A stretch of 64,000 nt of DNA, from contig CALEPV010000043.1 in assembly GCA_937910905.1 (NCBI GenBank), forward strand, positions 8,667 to 72,666, read 5' to 3'. Below the pieces are notes generated by a model. The model ran no database searches, had not been told where the DNA came from, and worked only from the letters and a program-made list of their open reading frames with translations. Origin of the DNA: an uncultured Prevotellaceae bacterium. GTDB lineage: Bacteria > Bacteroidota > Bacteroidia > Bacteroidales > Bacteroidaceae. This document shows positions 8,468-17,657 of the stretch, one piece after another. How positions within the stretch are numbered: the stretch's first letter is position 1; each line of letters opens with the position of its first letter. Made by a program: the position numbers and the translations under genes.

Positions 8468-11400
8468 TTATAGGTTGATTTTCACACCGAGGTTGAAGCT
8501 TCGACCAGAGCCGAGCAGTCCGCGGTCTATGCCTTGGTAGAGAACGCTGCCTCGCATGGAGAACTCTGGGTCTGTACCAAGATATTTGGTGATGGTGAAC
8601 ACATTGTTGGCGCGAGCCCATACGGTGATACCCTGGATGTAGGTGTTGTTGATGGGCAGCTTATAGCTGAGCGTCACGTTCTTCAGGCGCAGGTAGCTGC
8701 CGTCTTCAATCCAGCGGTCGGAGAATTCGCTGTTGCCCATCGGGTCGCCGTAGTTGGCACGTGGCACGTTGGTCACCTGGCCTTCATAGCTCCAGCGGCT
8801 GAGCATGGCGGTGGTCTGGTTCATAAAGCGGCTGCCTGACTCCAGCTGCTGGCGGTTGTAGTTGTAGATGTCGTTGCCCAGGCTGTAGTTGAAGCCGAGG
8901 TCGAGAGTCAGGCGCTTGTAGCTGAGCGATGTCCAGATGTTGCCATAGATGTCGGGGTTGGCATCGCCAATCACGGTGCGATCATTATCATCAATGATGC
9001 CGTCGTTGTTCTGGTCGACATACTTCACATCGCCGGCGGTGAAGTAGCTCTTTGTCACCTTGTCGTCACCCAGGCGGTACAGACCATCGGCCGATGCCTC
9101 CTCGCTGGTGGCATAGACGATGGTTCCGTTCTGCGTCTTGGCAGTCTTCAGGCCGTAGAAGGTGTTGATGCTGCTACCCACCTGACTGCGGATGGTGGCA
9201 CCCAGGATGCTATGATCCTCGTAGGGAGCATCATCGGGCAGCTCTGTGAGCTTGTTCACGTAGTGACCCATGCTGGCACCTACGCTCCAGTTCCACTTGT
9301 TGCCGGAGATTATGTGAGCTGTGGCGCTGACATCGAAGCCCTGATTCTCAAGGCTGCCTCCGTTGCTCCAAGTCTGCTCGATACCGGACAGGAAATTGAG
9401 CGACTGCAGGGTGAGCAGGTTGTCGGTCCATGAATAGAAGTAGTTGAACGATGCCGACAGCCGGTTGTTGAGGAATTTGCCCTCGATGCCGGCATTGAAG
9501 CGCTTGGTTGTCTCCCACTGCAGCTTGGTGTTGCCGATGTTCTCAAGGCTCAAGCCTGGAATCTCGTTGAGGAACAGAGTGCTGGTGAAGTAGCTGTGCG
9601 AAGCATCGTAGGGCAGACGGTCGTTACCGCTCATGCCGAAACCTGCTGTCAGCTTCAGATAGTCTACGCCGGGAGCGTCGAACCACTGCTCGTTGCTCAT
9701 CACCCAGCCTGCCTGCAGGCTCGGGAACAGTCCCCATGCAACACCACCCAGCTTCAGACCGTCGGCGTCCTTGCCGAACTGTGAGTTGGCATCCATTGCA
9801 AAGTCGGCCTGCAGATAGTAGCGGTTGGCATAGTTGTAGCGTGCCTGTGCGTACCACGAGAGCGAAGCCCAGTTCTCGGCAGTACCGTAGATTTGCTTGT
9901 AGTTGGTGTTCTGTATCAGAGGTGTCTTGTCATTACCGGTGTTATAACCGTTCTGGCGAGTGAGCTTGTAGCCATCGTTCATGAATCGGAAACCACCCAT
10001 CAAGTCGATGGCGTGCGCACCGTAGCGGTTGTTCCACTGGAGCTTGGTGTCGCTCAGCACGCTGTTCTGACGGCTGTAGATAGAACCAATCATGTTGTCC
10101 ATCTTCATGTGGTAGTCGTTCACCCAGAAAGCAGGTACACCGCTCATCGGGATGTAGTTCTTCTCGTTGGTGTTTACCAGCGAGTAGCTGAACAGCGAGC
10201 TCAGCTTCAGATGCTTGTTGATGTCCCACGATGGTGTGATGGACAGGTTCAGGTACGAGTTATCGTAGTAGTTCTTGTTCTGTGCCGTACCGTACTCCAG
10301 GATAGCCAGCGGGTTGGCCAGCTCGTAGTTGGCATTCTTCAGCTGGGAAATCTCGCTCAGGTAGTCCTCGTCCTCGATATCAAGGTGGGCATGGTTGATG
10401 GTACCCTGTGCACCTGTTGCCACGAAGCTGTATGGGCTGAGCATAGGTGTCTTGGCATAGCTGAGGAAGTTAAGGCTCGTGATAGTGCTGTTGTCGTAGT
10501 CCTCTGGAGCACCGGTGTCATAGACCTTGCGGGTGGTGTTGGAGAACGAAGCGTCGAAGCGCACCTGCACGTTGTCGATAATCTTGATATCGGTGTTGAA
10601 GCGCACGTTCAGACGGTTGAAGTTTGCCTCGTCGATGGTCTCCTGTGCGGTGTTGTAGCCCAACGACAACATGTAGTTGGCGATGTCGCCACCACCTTGC
10701 ACGCTCAGACCATAGTTCTGTGAGATTGCATTGCGGTAGATTTCATCGGTCCAGTCGGTGTTGTTGTTGTACTTGTTGTACCAATAGTAGTTAGGGTCGG
10801 AGTTCAGAAACTTGAACGACTGTGTGCGTGTGCCTGTTGTGGACAGCAGGTCGGTAGCGTAGCTCTTGAACTGCGAACCGTTCATCACGCTGAGCTTGTG
10901 CGGTACCAGCTCCACGCCTACACTGGCAGTAGCATCAATGCGTGTGGCCAGTGAACGGTTACGTTTGGTCTTGATGATTATCACACCGTTGGCGCCTTTG
11001 GAGCCGTAGATGGCTGTCCCGTTCTTCATCACTTCCACGCTGGCAATGTCGTTCACGTTGAAGTTGCTCAGCACATCGTTGTAGAAGCCGGAGTGAATCA
11101 TCTCGCGGTCGTACTGCATGTCGGTGATTACGCCGTCGACAACAATCAGCGGCTGTGCTTGAAGCATGTAACTGCCCACACCGCCGATCTGCATGTAGCT
11201 GCCTTGTGCCGACAGTCCGCTACGCTGGTTCGTCCTTACGTCAGCACCCAGCTGGTTCTCGACCTCGGCTGAGATGTTGAGTGCATTGCTGTAGTCGAAG
11301 CCGGAGGCTACGGCGTGGTTCATAATATTGTCGTCTGTACCGTAGAGTGCGCGGGCTGCATCGCTCTGCAGCACGATGTCGCGCAGCTCGCCACTGCGGT

Positions 11401-11737
11401 TCAAACCTACACGCACGAGGTTGTAGCCAGGAAGCGTCACCTCGATGGCTGAACTGTAGAGGGGCACCTTGAGGGTGAATGTGCCGTCCTCATCGGTAAG
11501 AGCAGAGTAGCCCTCGCCTGCGATGGACTTCACCAACACACCTGCCAGAGGAGCATGATCCTGCTGGCTCACTACCCGGCCGGTGATGTCGCGGGTAGGC
11601 TCTTGCTTCTTGGCCGTCTGGCGCACGCGCTGTACTTGCGCGGTGTCAACGTCCTGTACATCCTCATCGTCTTGCGCTATTGCAGCGAGAGGCAGGGTCA
11701 AGAACAGGGAAAGACAGATAAAGCCAACTTTTCTCAT
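8468..11737 (-). CDS. SusC-like TonB-dependent transporter (pair 2)
   Basis: An outer-membrane importer of 1089 aa. After a signal peptide (VGFICLSLFLTLPLAAIAQ) comes an acidic linker with a basic tract, then a carboxypeptidase-like regulatory domain (about 50-125, ITGRVVSQQDHAPLAGVLVK). The plug has DVRTNQRSGLSAQGSYMQIGG, a variant of the SusC plug motif, and MKNGTAIYGSKGANGVIIIKT. The C-terminus ends in an aromatic-rich barrel strand (SFNLGVKINL). The ATG overlaps the preceding FAS1 gene stop by one base (TAATG), so translation is probably coupled. It pairs with the SusD-like gene at 6239. It differs clearly in sequence from the SusC at 17658, so the pairs are not a recent duplication. Confidence 0.94.
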   Translation of the reverse strand: MRKVGFICLSLFLTLPLAAIAQDDEDVQDVDTAQVQRVRQTAKKQEPTRDITGRVVSQQDHAPLAGVLVKSIAGEGYSALTDEDGTFTLKVPLYSSAIEVTLPGYNLVRVGLNRSGELRDIVLQSDAARALYGTDDNIMNHAVASGFDYSNALNISAEVENQLGADVRTNQRSGLSAQGSYMQIGGVGSYMLQAQPLIVVDGVITDMQYDREMIHSGFYNDVLSNFNVNDIASVEVMKNGTAIYGSKGANGVIIIKTKRNRSLATRIDATASVGVELVPHKLSVMNGSQFKSYATDLLSTTGTRTQSFKFLNSDPNYYWYNKYNNNTDWTDEIYRNAISQNYGLSVQGGGDIANYMLSLGYNTAQETIDEANFNRLNVRFNTDIKIIDNVQVRFDASFSNTTRKVYDTGAPEDYDNSTITSLNFLSYAKTPMLSPYSFVATGAQGTINHAHLDIEDEDYLSEISQLKNANYELANPLAILEYGTAQNKNYYDNSYLNLSITPSWDINKHLKLSSLFSYSLVNTNEKNYIPMSGVPAFWVNDYHMKMDNMIGSIYSRQNSVLSDTKLQWNNRYGAHAIDLMGGFRFMNDGYKLTRQNGYNTGNDKTPLIQNTNYKQIYGTAENWASLSWYAQARYNYANRYYLQADFAMDANSQFGKDADGLKLGGVAWGLFPSLQAGWVMSNEQWFDAPGVDYLKLTAGFGMSGNDRLPYDASHSYFTSTLFLNEIPGLSLENIGNTKLQWETTKRFNAGIEGKFLNNRLSASFNYFYSWTDNLLTLQSLNFLSGIEQTWSNGGSLENQGFDVSATAHIISGNKWNWSVGASMGHYVNKLTELPDDAPYEDHSILGATIRSQVGSSINTFYGLKTAKTQNGTIVYATSEEASADGLYRLGDDKVTKSYFTAGDVKYVDQNNDGIIDDNDRTVIGDANPDIYGNIWTSLSYKRLTLDLGFNYSLGNDIYNYNRQQLESGSRFMNQTTAMLSRWSYEGQVTNVPRANYGDPMGNSEFSDRWIEDGSYLRLKNVTLSYKLPINNTYIQGITVWARANNVFTITKYLGTDPEFSMRGSVLYQGIDRGLLGSGRSFNLGVKINL

Positions 11738-13641
11738 TATTCTCTGTATTCTTTAAGGTTAAACAAATTGTCCTTGCTCAAGTCGGTGATGTCCAGCTGA
11801 TAGGCATCAGCTTCCTCCTTTGTAGCAAACGGAACGTAGATAATGCGGTTGATACGCAGCACGTTGGTCTGATTGTTCTTGGTCAGGTCGGTGGCGCGGA
11901 TATCTGTTTCAATCAGATAGCGCTGTGTTGATGACACTGTGCCGAAGACATTGTAGCCAGACATTGTCACGAGACGTGCACGGTCTATGCAGATGAGGTC
12001 TATCTGGTCACCAGAGGTCTGGAAGTAGTTGGAACCGTTCACATGCGTCTCGCTGGCATCGGGCGACACTCTGGAGTCGTTCTTGTCGAACTCGATATCG
12101 TCGTTGGGGTCGGAGGTGGCATCACTCTCCTTGCGGGATGACTCACGGCGCTGGTTGTAGCTCACCTTGAAGCGGGTGGGGCGTATCTGGCTCTCATCGT
12201 AGCCGGATGCGTTGGCAAATGCTGGCACGGTCACGAGGTATACATTATAATATGTATTGGAGAACGTGTTGGGCAGAGTGAAGTAGATAGCACTGTTACG
12301 ATAGCTCTGGCCCGTTGTGCCATAGTCAATCGGAGCAACCTCGACATAGCTGCTGTTCTGTAGCTCGTGGAAGTCATAGAACGTACCGTTGTAGGTGATG
12401 CTGTCTATCACGCTGCGAGGTGTGATGGTCACACGTGGCACCTTCTGGTTGTTCTCGGTCAGCTGAGGTGTGATACGATGACTGTTGTCATTGCCCAGGA
12501 TGTAGCGTGCCTGCTTGAATGTGAGGGATGGGTCGATACGGCCTTCGGTATCGGTGTAGACTATACCGTTGGAGCATGAGGCTGAATCGAGGCCGTACAG
12601 GATGCCACCGCTCTCTGTCGGGTTCCACCATACGTTGAGGCCATAGTAGCCGCTCATGTTGATGTACGATGTGTTGCGGATGCTGTCGCCCTTCTGCAGG
12701 TTGCGGTTGAACACGCGTCCACGCACGATGGCCATGCGGGCATTGAGGTCGGCAACGGAGTCGCGGTTCTCCACGCGGTCCACATAGTGGAACAGTGGAG
12801 CATAGTCGACATATTCCTTTTCCCACACGGTGTTGTTAGGAGCCAAGAACAGATATGTGCTGTCCTCGCGGTTGAAGTAGGCGCGAAGCAGGTCTTGCAG
12901 TTGGTTGCTGCGTGTCAGCACAGAGTCGGCGTACACAATCTTACCATCTACGATGCCTTGCTCCACGGAAGCACTCTCGTTGAGATCGTCGATGTCGAAT
13001 CCTTCAAAGAAGGCCGATACGCTGTCCAGTCCTTCGGTCAGCGCCATGTACTCGCGCACATTGGGGTAGAACATCTCGTTGTGTGCCAGTTTGTACATCA
13101 CGCCGTTGCTGGCAATGATATTATGGGCTGTGAAGTCAACATCGTTGAGTGATGTCGGCAGCAGGTGCATGTACTTGCCGTTGAGCATACGCACGGTGTC
13201 GTTGGTCTCGGACGATACGGAACGGCCGTAGAGTGCGATGTGGTTCTGGATGAACTGTGTGGCTGCACGGTTGTCTTCGCTCTTGCGTCCAGCTGCCTTG
13301 TCGGCTTGGAACACAGCGATGATGCTGTCGGCCTGAGCGTCTGTGATGACAGGTGCCCATAGGGTCATCACCTGCGGAGAAGCTATGATGTCAGAGTAGT
13401 GGGCCAGTGCACCTGTGGTAGATTGCTGCTTGCCCGACTCAACGGTCTGTAGTACTCGGAGGAACGGTGTGAGCTCCGGGTCGGCCTTCACCTGCTCCAA
13501 CAATGATGGTGCATCTGTCACGGTCTGGACGCCCTCATTGTCGTAGTGGTTGTCCCACTCGTCGGAGCATGACATTGCCGTGAAGGCAATGCCAGCTACA
13601 AACGATGTGGCTAGGAGGGGAATATAATGTGATGTTTTCAT
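11737..13641 (-). CDS. fasciclin (FAS1)-domain surface lipoprotein, 634 aa
   Basis: A predicted lipoprotein (MKTSHYIPLLATSFVAGIAFTAMSC, Cys near 25). Residues about 40-200 resemble a FAS1 domain: ADPELTPFLRVLQ, a VMTLWAPVITDAQ strand where FAS1 has TxFAPTNxA, and NGVMYKLAHNEMF matching the closing strand. A second FAS1-like segment begins near YLFLAPNNTVWEKEY (about 265). The C-terminal 200 residues are beta-rich without a recognised motif. FAS1 domains are usually adhesion or ligand-binding modules. Its place between two SusC/D pairs suggests a surface-exposed accessory glycan- or protein-binding role, which is inference. Confidence 0.8.
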   Translation of the reverse strand: MKTSHYIPLLATSFVAGIAFTAMSCSDEWDNHYDNEGVQTVTDAPSLLEQVKADPELTPFLRVLQTVESGKQQSTTGALAHYSDIIASPQVMTLWAPVITDAQADSIIAVFQADKAAGRKSEDNRAATQFIQNHIALYGRSVSSETNDTVRMLNGKYMHLLPTSLNDVDFTAHNIIASNGVMYKLAHNEMFYPNVREYMALTEGLDSVSAFFEGFDIDDLNESASVEQGIVDGKIVYADSVLTRSNQLQDLLRAYFNREDSTYLFLAPNNTVWEKEYVDYAPLFHYVDRVENRDSVADLNARMAIVRGRVFNRNLQKGDSIRNTSYINMSGYYGLNVWWNPTESGGILYGLDSASCSNGIVYTDTEGRIDPSLTFKQARYILGNDNSHRITPQLTENNQKVPRVTITPRSVIDSITYNGTFYDFHELQNSSYVEVAPIDYGTTGQSYRNSAIYFTLPNTFSNTYYNVYLVTVPAFANASGYDESQIRPTRFKVSYNQRRESSRKESDATSDPNDDIEFDKNDSRVSPDASETHVNGSNYFQTSGDQIDLICIDRARLVTMSGYNVFGTVSSTQRYLIETDIRATDLTKNNQTNVLRINRIIYVPFATKEEADAYQLDITDLSKDNLFNLKEYRE

Positions 13642-13673
13642 ACTTGAAATGATGCTTTATTATTGCTTGGGGG

Positions 13674-15797
13674 TTATAGGTCGTTCTCACCCTTGCCGTC
13701 ACCTTCGATGCCATATACTGACTTTGGTACGAACTCCAGGTAGTCAAGCATGAGCTGGGCACCACCGATGGCCATCACTGAGCGGATGCGCATAGTGTGG
13801 GTCACGGAGTTGTCCAGCGGGCCTGTGTAGATTACCTTGCGGACAATACCGTTGTTGTTGGCAAATGAGGCGCTGCCACTGGTGGTCAGACGCTTGTCGT
13901 CCTTGAGGTAGCCTTCGCCGGCAGTGATGTTGCGCACGCTGTGCGGGCCATGATACCAACCGAGGTTGTGCATATCCTTCTTCACCTGCTCCTTGCGGTC
14001 GCCTGAAAGATCGTCAAGATTGACGAAACCTCCGATACGAGTTGCAAAGGATGCATCATCCAGCTTACGCATGTCAAGAGGTATACCCTGAGGCTGACCG
14101 TCGACATAGAACTGTGCAATACCGCGATAGGCCATAGCTGTAAAGCCCAGACGTATCTGATACTGACCTGTTGGCAATGGAGGCAGCTCGAATGTGATGT
14201 CGTAGGAGTTGTTGTCGGAACGAAGGTTGAACTCATCGCCCTCATAGCTCCAGAATGTGTTGCGGCAATTCTGGAGGAAGAAGTTGCCATCCTCGTTCAT
14301 CTCCACATTGCTTAGGTAGCCTGGAGGGAAGATGTAGTTAGGTGCAATGGCAGTGGGGCTTGGGTCAGACACATCGCTGAGGCCACCCCATGTGGTAGTA
14401 GTACGCAGGTCATTGTTCATAGGTTCTGGCCACAGAGTGTAGAAGTCTACACGCATACGGTCGTTGAACACAGTCTGCTGGGTTTGCTCGCTGAAGTCGA
14501 TCAGACGGTCTATGTAATAGTACACGCCATTCACTGCAACCTGTGTCTGACCTTCAGCCACTGTTGGCTCTACGATAGCGCCTCGCTGCTCAAGCTGTGG
14601 ACGGTCAGGGTCATATATGCGGTTGAGGTAGAGTGTGTTGGCTTCGGAGTTACCGCGGAACTTGTTTGTGGCCCATACATACTCAACCTTTAGTGTGCTG
14701 TTTGGTGCCATAGTCTTGTACCACTCCATCGGGTTGATTTCCGTATGTAGGATGGTGCAGTTCGTGTAAAGTTTCTCGTAGATACCCTTGCGGTCCAGAA
14801 TGTGATAGGCAATCAGACGATAGAGTGGATTATTCTCGTTCTTCAGCGCTTCCTCGCCTGTACCATAAACAGGGTCAGACTTCAGAGCAGCTGCATTCTC
14901 GTCTGGCATATAGACACCCACTGCATATTCCCATAGAGCTTCCCAGTCGCCCTTGTCAATACCGTAAATCTGCGAAAGTATCTGGTCAGTAACGGCAAAG
15001 GCCGTGAAGCCATAGCGACGGTATTCTGGTACATGGCAGTAGTCCATCTGTGAGGCAGCACCAGACTGGTATGTGCGTTCCAGCTTCTTCTCCTCACGCC
15101 AGTAGCGTGGATCCCATGATGCATCCTCAATGAGCACCATCTTCTTGTCAAGGCCGCAGAGCTCAAGGCAGAGGTTGAAGGTACTGATATTGTCATCACG
15201 CTTCATCACAGTAGGCAGTGTCTCATTGGATGTGCTGATGAGACCGTTCACAGGATGTACAATACCGTTCTCAACAGAGTCGTTAGCCAGTGTGATGATG
15301 ATATCACCTGAGCGGTTGATACGGTAAGTGGTGTTCACGGTGTCACCATCTTCGCCCAGCACCGGTATCGGCTCGATACTCAGGTTGCGTCCCAGCATGT
15401 TGGTCTTGTCGATGAAGTTCAGGCCTTCAAAGTCGGTAGTGGAGTAGATGACATCAATGATAAGGTTGCGGGTTATGGTGTCGCAATCCTCTACAGAGAG
15501 CTGGTCAATAGATGAAAGGCCCTTAGTGGTCAGATAGCTCTGCACTGCCTCGTTGGTAGGAGCAAAGCATGTGTATGTGCCGTATGCAGAGAGGAGGTCC
15601 ATCTTGCCGGCCTTGGTCACAATCTTAGCGAACTCGGAGTAGTCCTCGTTGTTCTGCAGGAAGTCGCTCATCATTTCACCGGTGAAGGTGTAGAATGCTT
15701 CATCGGGCATGTCGTCGCTGCATGAGGTTAGTGTCATTGACACGCAACCAATGGCGATGAGCGAGTAGCGGATAATAAGTTTCTTTATCGTGTTCAT
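13674..15797 (-). CDS. fasciclin (FAS1)-domain surface lipoprotein, 707 aa
   Basis: The signal peptide ends at a lipobox (SMTLTSC, Cys near 26). The first FAS1 domain (about 38-180) is clear: MMSDFLQNNEDYSEFAKIV, YTCFAPTNEAVQSYL and NGIVHPVNGLI. A second, weaker one (about 195-430) has YGFTAFAVTDQILSQIYG and VNGVYYYIDRLIDF. The last 230 residues are a beta-sandwich-like region (YDITFELPPLPTGQYQIRLG, IAQFYVDGQPQGIPLD) resembling carbohydrate-binding folds in pattern only. It starts 12 bp after the pair-1 SusD stop. No catalytic motif was seen. Confidence 0.82.
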   Translation of the reverse strand: MNTIKKLIIRYSLIAIGCVSMTLTSCSDDMPDEAFYTFTGEMMSDFLQNNEDYSEFAKIVTKAGKMDLLSAYGTYTCFAPTNEAVQSYLTTKGLSSIDQLSVEDCDTITRNLIIDVIYSTTDFEGLNFIDKTNMLGRNLSIEPIPVLGEDGDTVNTTYRINRSGDIIITLANDSVENGIVHPVNGLISTSNETLPTVMKRDDNISTFNLCLELCGLDKKMVLIEDASWDPRYWREEKKLERTYQSGAASQMDYCHVPEYRRYGFTAFAVTDQILSQIYGIDKGDWEALWEYAVGVYMPDENAAALKSDPVYGTGEEALKNENNPLYRLIAYHILDRKGIYEKLYTNCTILHTEINPMEWYKTMAPNSTLKVEYVWATNKFRGNSEANTLYLNRIYDPDRPQLEQRGAIVEPTVAEGQTQVAVNGVYYYIDRLIDFSEQTQQTVFNDRMRVDFYTLWPEPMNNDLRTTTTWGGLSDVSDPSPTAIAPNYIFPPGYLSNVEMNEDGNFFLQNCRNTFWSYEGDEFNLRSDNNSYDITFELPPLPTGQYQIRLGFTAMAYRGIAQFYVDGQPQGIPLDMRKLDDASFATRIGGFVNLDDLSGDRKEQVKKDMHNLGWYHGPHSVRNITAGEGYLKDDKRLTTSGSASFANNNGIVRKVIYTGPLDNSVTHTMRIRSVMAIGGAQLMLDYLEFVPKSVYGIEGDGKGENDL

Positions 15798-15809
15798 GAT
15801 GAGTGATGT

Positions 15810-17636
15810 TTAATGTGACTTAAACGTTTCCTCTGCCTCATTAGCATAGATAGCTTTCTGAGTGATGTTTGGATTCTTCTTCAGCTCCTGCTTGTTGTAG
15901 GGCCAGAACAGGGCATCCATGCTGGGGAAGCCCAGAGAAGAGCCAGAGCCCGTAATTTTGGAAGGTACGGAGTTGCGAACTATATCGGGCTTGCCGTCGC
16001 GACGTGCTTGGCGCACGAGGTCAAACCAGCGCTTGCCTTCGAACATCAGCTCGCGGTTGCGCTCCTTGCGGATCAGTTCAATAAGCAAACCGCGTGTTGT
16101 GGCTTCAGACGATGATGCAGAGAGGCGGAAGTCCTTCACAACACTGCGCTTGCTTACCAAGTAGACAAGGTCAAATGCCTTCTTCATGTCCTCCTGCATA
16201 TCAGCGTCTGCTGCTGCAATGCCTTCTTCGGTTGTCCTCATTATGTAAGCCTCAGCCTCAAGCAACATGACATCGGTCAGACGGTAGAATATCCAGTTTC
16301 GGTTCATCTCACTGGAAATCGTTGTGCCAGTGGTGTATGGTATTTTGGCATTGGATGTACCGGTAGATGCATTAAAGCCGCTGGCTACACCTTTTATTAT
16401 AGTACCTTCGCCGTAGTTGTCGTCGGTAGCTTCCAACGAGTTGAAGAAGCGTACATCGTTGGCATTGTAGAAGTATGAGAATGTCTGTGAGCTCATCTCG
16501 TTCACAATGCTGGGATTCACAGTCAGGTAACCATGGCCCGAGTTGTTGCGACTATCGCTGGATGGTAGCCAGTTGCCGTAGAGTATGCCAAGAGCAGAGC
16601 TTTCTACGAAGTCCGTGGTGCTGCCGGTCCAGTTGAATGACAGCTCGAAGATGCTCTCGAAGCTGTTTCCATAGTTTCCGAAGATGGCATTGGCAGAGGC
16701 TGATGGGTTGTTCGCATCGTTAGCATAGAGAGGTACGGTCAGTCCGTTGAACGGAGCGGCATCGCTCATTTTAGGTGTGGATGTTCCTGAGATGTTGCCT
16801 ACAGATGTCTGCTGACCTGTCTGACGTGAGTACTCATCCTCGTAGTCGGCCTTCTTCTGTGCTATCACAGCATCTGCGCACTGTATGGCTTTGTCATAGT
16901 TGCCCTGCCAGAGGTACATATCGGTGAGCATGGCGTTGATGGCTGTGCGGGTGATGCGGTTCACGTTGGTATTGTACATCTTGCCGTAACCATCGTTGTT
17001 TCCCTGGGCGTAGTGCACGTAGGCGTCAGCCTTGACGGACTCGAGGTCGTTGATGATTTCGCCCAGCACATAGTCGAATGACGAAGCTGGCAGATACTGC
17101 ACTTGCTCCTCTTCCTGTATACCCTCGCGATAGAACGGTACTTCGTCGAAAGCACGGATGAGGTAGAAATAGCACAGAGAGCGCAGTGCGGTCATCTCGG
17201 CTATGGTGGCACTCAGCTGGCTGGCATTGTATGCCGGGTCAACGGCGCTTACCTCTGGTGCCATGCGGATGATGGTGTTGCACTTGTTGATTACGTAGTA
17301 GAAGCTGGACCAGTCGGTGTACTGATTGGTGGAAAGCAGGTTCTCGCGCAGTGCCTGATAGATATCGTCGTCTTTGTTCTCAACGCCGGAGCCGGGGAAG
17401 ATGTTGTCACTTCTCAGCTCGCCCCACACAATGCATCGACGGATGAATGCATCGCTCTGCATAGCGGTGTAGCATCCCAGCACCATCTGGTCAACGTCGG
17501 TCTTCTCATTCCAGAAGTTGTCTTCTGTCACGATGTCACGCGGCTTGATTTCCAGGAAGTCTCCACAGGCTGCAAACAACAATCCTGCACAGGCCAGCAT
17601 GATGCAAAGATGTATTTTATGATATATCTGTTTCAT
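15810..17636 (-). CDS. SusD/RagB-family outer-membrane lipoprotein (pair 1)
   Basis: A 608-aa SusD homologue of typical length. The signal peptide (IHLCIMLACAGLLFAAC) has its lipobox Cys at about 24. The N-terminus after the Cys (GDFLEIKPRDIVTEDNFWN) is characteristic of SusD proteins, and the C-terminal RRGL-type helix region has LLIELIRKERNRELMFEGKR followed by WFDLVRQARRDG. It starts 21 bp after the SusC stop at 17658. It is expected to form the lid of that transporter. Confidence 0.95.
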   Translation of the reverse strand: MKQIYHKIHLCIMLACAGLLFAACGDFLEIKPRDIVTEDNFWNEKTDVDQMVLGCYTAMQSDAFIRRCIVWGELRSDNIFPGSGVENKDDDIYQALRENLLSTNQYTDWSSFYYVINKCNTIIRMAPEVSAVDPAYNASQLSATIAEMTALRSLCYFYLIRAFDEVPFYREGIQEEEQVQYLPASSFDYVLGEIINDLESVKADAYVHYAQGNNDGYGKMYNTNVNRITRTAINAMLTDMYLWQGNYDKAIQCADAVIAQKKADYEDEYSRQTGQQTSVGNISGTSTPKMSDAAPFNGLTVPLYANDANNPSASANAIFGNYGNSFESIFELSFNWTGSTTDFVESSALGILYGNWLPSSDSRNNSGHGYLTVNPSIVNEMSSQTFSYFYNANDVRFFNSLEATDDNYGEGTIIKGVASGFNASTGTSNAKIPYTTGTTISSEMNRNWIFYRLTDVMLLEAEAYIMRTTEEGIAAADADMQEDMKKAFDLVYLVSKRSVVKDFRLSASSSEATTRGLLIELIRKERNRELMFEGKRWFDLVRQARRDGKPDIVRNSVPSKITGSGSSLGFPSMDALFWPYNKQELKKNPNITQKAIYANEAEETFKSH

Positions 17637-17657
17637 GATGAATAGTATATAGCTGGT